Shown here piece by piece: positions 60,661 to 64,000 of a DNA stretch of 64,000 nucleotides. This stretch comes from an uncultured Aquimarina sp. (GTDB taxonomy: Bacteria > Bacteroidota > Bacteroidia > Flavobacteriales > Flavobacteriaceae). The DNA lies in the NCBI GenBank assembly GCA_947496355.1, contig CANMCO010000011.1, forward strand, positions 62,001-126,000, given 5' to 3'. The notes below the pieces were generated by a model. That model was given only the letters and a program-made list of their open reading frames with translations, did not search any database and had not been told where the DNA came from. Each line of letters opens with the position of its first letter. Within the stretch, counting starts at the first letter, position 1. The position numbers were made by a program, and so were the translations under genes.

Positions 60661-62988
60661 CTACACTTTTTCGACTTTAACGGCACATTTTTTATAATCT
60701 GGCTCTTTAGAAATCGGACAAAAAGCATCTAAAGTAACGTCATTAATCATCATGTTTTCATCAAAAAAGGGTACAAAAACCTGTCCTTTGGTAGGCAACC
60801 CTCTTTCATTTATGGACGCAGGTAATACACATGATCCTCTACGTGAAATTACTTTTACCTTTTCTCCATTTCTAATTCCTAATGTTTTAGCATCTTCTGG
60901 ATGAAATTCGGCATAGGCACTTGGCATCGCTTTATGCAATACAGGAATCCTACGTGTCATAGAGCCTGTATGCCAATGTTCGATAACTCTTCCGGTATTG
61001 AGCCAAAAAGGGTATGCTGCATCTGGAACTTCTGGAGCTGGTTCGTATGGTCGTTGCCAAATCACAGCTTTACCGTCTGGTTTCCCATAGAAATGAAAAT
61101 CTTCGCCATTAGAACATGCGGGGTCATATTTTGCATTGAAGCGCCATTGTGTGGATTTTCCATCTACATAGGGCCAGATTACTCCAGATTCCTTCTTTAG
61201 AACTTCTAATGGTGCCATTCCATGTTTTGCTCCTTCATGAAATTGTCTGTATTCGTTATAAATTTCTTCTACGTGATTTTCTTCACTATATGGAAATAGG
61301 TCACCATAACCCATTCGTTTTGCAACTTCGATGGTCATCCATGCGTCTGGAGTTGTTTCTCCTGGACCCTCTACCATTTTATCCCAATGCTGTGTTCTTC
61401 GTTCAGAGTTACCGTATAACCCACTTTTTTCTATGTGCCATGATGCTGGTAAAATTACATCTGCGACATCAGATGTTGGTGTTGGAAAAACATCAGAAAC
61501 GACTACAAAACAAGAGTCTTTTTCCATACCAGGACGATAACGACTTGTTTTAGGCAAAGAGACTAAAGGATTTGTTACTTGTGTCCAAATAAACTTAATA
61601 TCTCCACGATCAACTGCTCTAAACATTTCTGTAGCATGGTATGTTGGTTTGGCAGGAATACGTTCATATGGCACTTTCCATATTTTTGCTGCCAGGCGCC
61701 TATGTTTTTCATTCATTACGACTCCTTTTGGCAACTTGTGTGTAAAAGTACCTACTTCTCTTGCTGTACCACAGGCAGATGGTTGGCCTGTTAATGAAAA
61801 TGGTCCGTTTCCTGGTTGGGAAATTTTTCCTGTAAGTAGATGAATATTATAAACCAAATTATTCATCCATGTTCCTCTGGTATGTTGATTCATTCCCATA
61901 CACCAGTAGGAAACTACTTTTTTGTTTGGATCTCCATATATAGCAGCTAAATACTTAATATCTTTTACAGATACTTTGGAATATTTTGCTACTTTTTCTG
62001 GAGTATAATCTGTTAAGAATTTTTTATATGCTTCAAAATCTATTGTTGAGGGTTTGTCTGTAAACTTGTAATTATCTTCTAGGCCATACCCCATATTAGT
62101 TAGTCCTTTGCTGAAATTGCAATGTTTTTCTACAAACGATCTATTTACCCATCCATTATTAATAATTTCATAACAAATAGCATTGGCAACTGCTAAGTCA
62201 GTTTGGGGTTCGAATAATATTGATGTATCAGAGGCAGTACTAGATCGTGTTGTACGTGTAGCAAAATCAATAATTTTAGCACCTCTTCTGCTTTTTTGTT
62301 CTAACATTCTAGAAAATAATACAGGATGCATTTCGGCCATATTATTTCCCCATGTTATAAAATAATCTGCATGGTCAATATCATCATAACACCCCATAGG
62401 TTCATCAGCCCCAAAAGTGGTTAAAAAACCAGCCACGGCACTTGCCATACATAAGCGAGCATTACAATCCAGATTGTTTGTTCCAATTGCACCTTTCATT
62501 AATTTGGATGCAACATATCCTTCGGGTATTGTAGATTGCCCAGAAGTATACATGGCTACAGCATCTTTACCATGTTTTTCAATAGTTTCCTTCATTTTAT
62601 TGGCAACAATGTCCAAAGCCTCATTGAGTGGGGTTTTAACATATTGACCATTTTTCTTTACCAAAGCATGAGTTAGTCTATCTTTTGATTGAATGCACAT
62701 TGTTTGATGATATCCTTTTACACAAAGCAATCCTTTGTTTACAGGACTGTTAGGATCTCCTTTTACTGCTACTGCTTTTCCATTTTCGGTACCCACCAAA
62801 ATGCCACATCCAACACCACAAAATCTACATGGGCCTTTTTTCCAATCTAGGTTAGCTCCATTAGGTATACCTTCTTCCTGCTCATTGGCAAATAAGATTC
62901 CGGGGAACATAGTAGCTGCGGCTGTCATTGCAGACATTATCGCCATTTTCTTTATAAATTTTCTTCTATTGGTTATGGAAGTGTACAT
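60661..62988 (-). CDS. napA: Periplasmic nitrate reductase catalytic subunit
   Basis: 775 residues. Twin-arginine signal NRRKFIKKMAIMSAMTAAAT (7-26). 4Fe-4S ligands Cys54, Cys57, Cys61 and Cys89 (CRFCGVGCGIL, LLCVKGYH), molybdenum-ligand candidate Cys180 (NARLCMASAVAG), and later molybdopterin-binding segments (RGTWMNNLVYNIHLLTGK, TQVTNPLVSLPKTSRYRPGME). It reduces nitrate to nitrite in the periplasm. It lies between napD (4-bp gap) and the NapB-like gene (3-bp gap). Assimilatory enzymes have similar folds, but the operon context supports NapA. Confidence 0.93.
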   Translation of the reverse strand: MYTSITNRRKFIKKMAIMSAMTAAATMFPGILFANEQEEGIPNGANLDWKKGPCRFCGVGCGILVGTENGKAVAVKGDPNSPVNKGLLCVKGYHQTMCIQSKDRLTHALVKKNGQYVKTPLNEALDIVANKMKETIEKHGKDAVAMYTSGQSTIPEGYVASKLMKGAIGTNNLDCNARLCMASAVAGFLTTFGADEPMGCYDDIDHADYFITWGNNMAEMHPVLFSRMLEQKSRRGAKIIDFATRTTRSSTASDTSILFEPQTDLAVANAICYEIINNGWVNRSFVEKHCNFSKGLTNMGYGLEDNYKFTDKPSTIDFEAYKKFLTDYTPEKVAKYSKVSVKDIKYLAAIYGDPNKKVVSYWCMGMNQHTRGTWMNNLVYNIHLLTGKISQPGNGPFSLTGQPSACGTAREVGTFTHKLPKGVVMNEKHRRLAAKIWKVPYERIPAKPTYHATEMFRAVDRGDIKFIWTQVTNPLVSLPKTSRYRPGMEKDSCFVVVSDVFPTPTSDVADVILPASWHIEKSGLYGNSERRTQHWDKMVEGPGETTPDAWMTIEVAKRMGYGDLFPYSEENHVEEIYNEYRQFHEGAKHGMAPLEVLKKESGVIWPYVDGKSTQWRFNAKYDPACSNGEDFHFYGKPDGKAVIWQRPYEPAPEVPDAAYPFWLNTGRVIEHWHTGSMTRRIPVLHKAMPSAYAEFHPEDAKTLGIRNGEKVKVISRRGSCVLPASINERGLPTKGQVFVPFFDENMMINDVTLDAFCPISKEPDYKKCAVKVEKV

Positions 62989-62992
62989 AGGA

Positions 62993-63232
62993 TTAGTTAT
63001 TTTGTGGAGTATTAAATCCAGAAACTAAGGCCAGTAGTTTTAGGCTATCTATAGTTTCAAGTTTTTCTTTTAGCATATCCTCTTCGGTCATATTTTCAGT
63101 TTCAGTGACCAAAACAAGGACTTCTTTATTCTGAGCGGCCACGACCTCACATTGGTCTATTGCCGATAATGCCTCAATGAGTTCATTTTTTTTACCGTTA
63201 TGAGGATGAGCTAGGTAACTTTTGATTGGCAT
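62993..63232 (-). CDS. napD: NapD-like chaperone for nitrate reductase maturation
   Basis: 79 residues, cytoplasmic. The MPIKSYLAHPHNGKKNELIEAL start, the ferredoxin-like pattern and the terminal LLALVSGF fit NapD, which binds the NapA twin-arginine signal to prevent premature export. It lies 4 bp before napA. No napF or napC is present. Confidence 0.8.
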   Translation of the reverse strand: MPIKSYLAHPHNGKKNELIEALSAIDQCEVVAAQNKEVLVLVTETENMTEEDMLKEKLETIDSLKLLALVSGFNTPQNN

Positions 63233-63348
63233 ATTTTTGGTTTAAGGTTCTTTTGATACTATCTAGAATCGATAATTTTTATTTCTTTATTGAAAAATGA
63301 ATTTTTCAATACAACCTTCTTATAATGAGATTAATAAGATAAGTATTT

Positions 63349-64000
63349 TTATTCGATATTCTGTTTAAAATCGGTTGTAAAAAGATTAGGATTAATAATA
63401 AGCTGAGCCCAACCCCAGTTGTTGTTATTGTCATGAGGTCTTCCTCCTTTTATAAGGCTCATACTCTCTGTAGCAAACATGTGAGAATACCCTAGATTCA
63501 ACTTTACGTTTTTTATGATTTTTTGAGTAAATACGATGTCTACTTCTGTTCCTAGATATTTATCTTCATCGGCTGTTAGCTCTGCATTGGCCATAAAGTA
63601 GTGTCCTTTAAGAAGTAAATTAGATTTCTCTCCGGTTGTAAAAATCAGTTTTGCATATACATCATTTAAACCAATATTATTTGCATGATTACCTACATAG
63701 AAGTAATCCATATATCCATTAAATTTATGATTGGTTCCGTAGAGGGGGAAGAAAGATTTGTTTTTATCATCCCCATCTTGATCAGTACCACTTAAAAGTT
63801 CAACTCCTAAGCCGTATAAAATTTTGCCTGATTTGTAAGTAGCTTCTAAAGAGACTTGATATGCACTTAGGTCAGTATCTGCATCTGCTTTTCCGAATTG
63901 ATAATATGCACTACCTGCAAAATTAACTTTGCTGATCGGGAGTTTAAAATAAGAACCAGCAGTTTGTCTGTAGAAAACTCCATCAGGTTCGTCATTGTTA
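63349..64000 (-). CDS. Alginate-export-like outer-membrane porin, C-terminal part
   Basis: The window edge cuts off the 5' end; about 217 codons are visible and the frame is open throughout. The sequence is rich in beta-strands (YFKLPISKVNFAGSAYYQFG, VSLEATYKSGKILYGLGVEL, TEVDIVFTQKIIKNVKLNLGYSHMF), with NNNNWGWAQLIINPNLFTTDF near the C-terminus. The pattern is that of alginate-export (AlgE-like) porins. It lies upstream of napD and may form an outer-membrane route for nitrate (inference). Confidence 0.7.
   Translation of the reverse strand, partial: NNDEPDGVFYRQTAGSYFKLPISKVNFAGSAYYQFGKADADTDLSAYQVSLEATYKSGKILYGLGVELLSGTDQDGDDKNKSFFPLYGTNHKFNGYMDYFYVGNHANNIGLNDVYAKLIFTTGEKSNLLLKGHYFMANAELTADEDKYLGTEVDIVFTQKIIKNVKLNLGYSHMFATESMSLIKGGRPHDNNNNWGWAQLIINPNLFTTDFKQNIE

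Noticed and set aside
61149..61553. A 134-codon open frame antisense to napA
   Set aside because: It lies fully inside napA and has biased composition without motifs, so it is a shadow frame.
63233..63348. An FNR-like box for the nap operon
   Set aside because: The best match (TGATACTATCTA) has a wrong spacing and lacks the second half-site. The operon promoter is probably upstream of the porin, outside the window.
1..64000. tRNA, rRNA, CRISPR array, prophage or intact insertion sequence
   Set aside because: I looked for cloverleaf-type genes, regularly spaced repeats, integrase or transposase motifs and found none.

Overview
The window reads as chromosomal DNA of a marine-type member of the Flavobacteriaceae (Bacteroidota). 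Evidence: AT-rich sequence, SusC-like TonB receptors with an N-terminal carboxypeptidase-regulatory domain, a type IX secretion sorting domain, a fused CcoNO cbb3 oxidase, and promoters of the Bacteroidota type (TAnnTTTG at -7). An Aquimarina-like genus is possible, but I cannot fix it. I saw no rRNA, tRNA, CRISPR array or intact insertion sequence.

Layout. 0-3.4 kb: end of a secreted protein, a LuxE-like acyl-protein synthetase, a tiny secreted protein that is mostly a sorting domain, and a MATE exporter. 3.4-20.3 kb: a phosphate region. It holds two TonB receptor/lipoprotein modules in opposite gene order, a MORN-like secreted protein, a ChrA transporter, an OprP-type porin, a PiT phosphate transporter with a PhoU-like tail, and PhoB/PhoR. 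11-bp phased TTAACAT-type repeats, resembling PhoB/PhoP boxes, sit before one receptor, the porin and the PiT gene. 20.2-26.8 kb: housekeeping genes (glycosyltransferase, TrmB, LysE exporter, alkyltransferase-like protein, Mrp and NifU Fe-S assembly proteins, metallophosphoesterase). 27-30.3 kb: a heavy-metal-binding protein and an MlaEFD lipid transport operon.

30-57 kb is dominated by what looks like an oxygen or redox stimulon. It includes three universal stress proteins, a hibernation factor, a flavodoxin-like protein, a ClbS-like protein, a TerB-like protein, hemN, the cbb3 oxidase operon with its assembly genes, and a PAS histidine kinase followed by a response regulator carrying a complete CRP/FNR DNA-binding module. 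I found 13 intergenic copies of the palindrome TGAY-N4-RTCA. Each lies 23 bp (24 bp in one case) from a TAnnTTTG-like -7 element, giving 15 predicted promoters. One of these drives no recognisable gene but ends at an orphan terminator, which makes it a candidate regulatory RNA. The kinase plus REC-CRP protein resembles a FixL/FixJ/FixK circuit in which FixJ and FixK are one polypeptide.

57-64 kb is a periplasmic nitrate reductase cluster on the minus strand: a porin cut by the window end, NapD, NapA, a tetraheme protein made of two tandem NapB-like diheme modules, a tetraheme lipoprotein, a four-cluster Fe-S protein and an NrfD membrane subunit. There is no NapC, so NrfD plus the Fe-S protein probably takes electrons from menaquinol. 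Together with cbb3 oxidase this suggests a bacterium tuned to low oxygen and nitrate respiration. Gene debris is visible at 34.57-34.85 kb (HlyD and ABC ATPase fragments) and 39.37-39.84 kb (a 5'-truncated gene).
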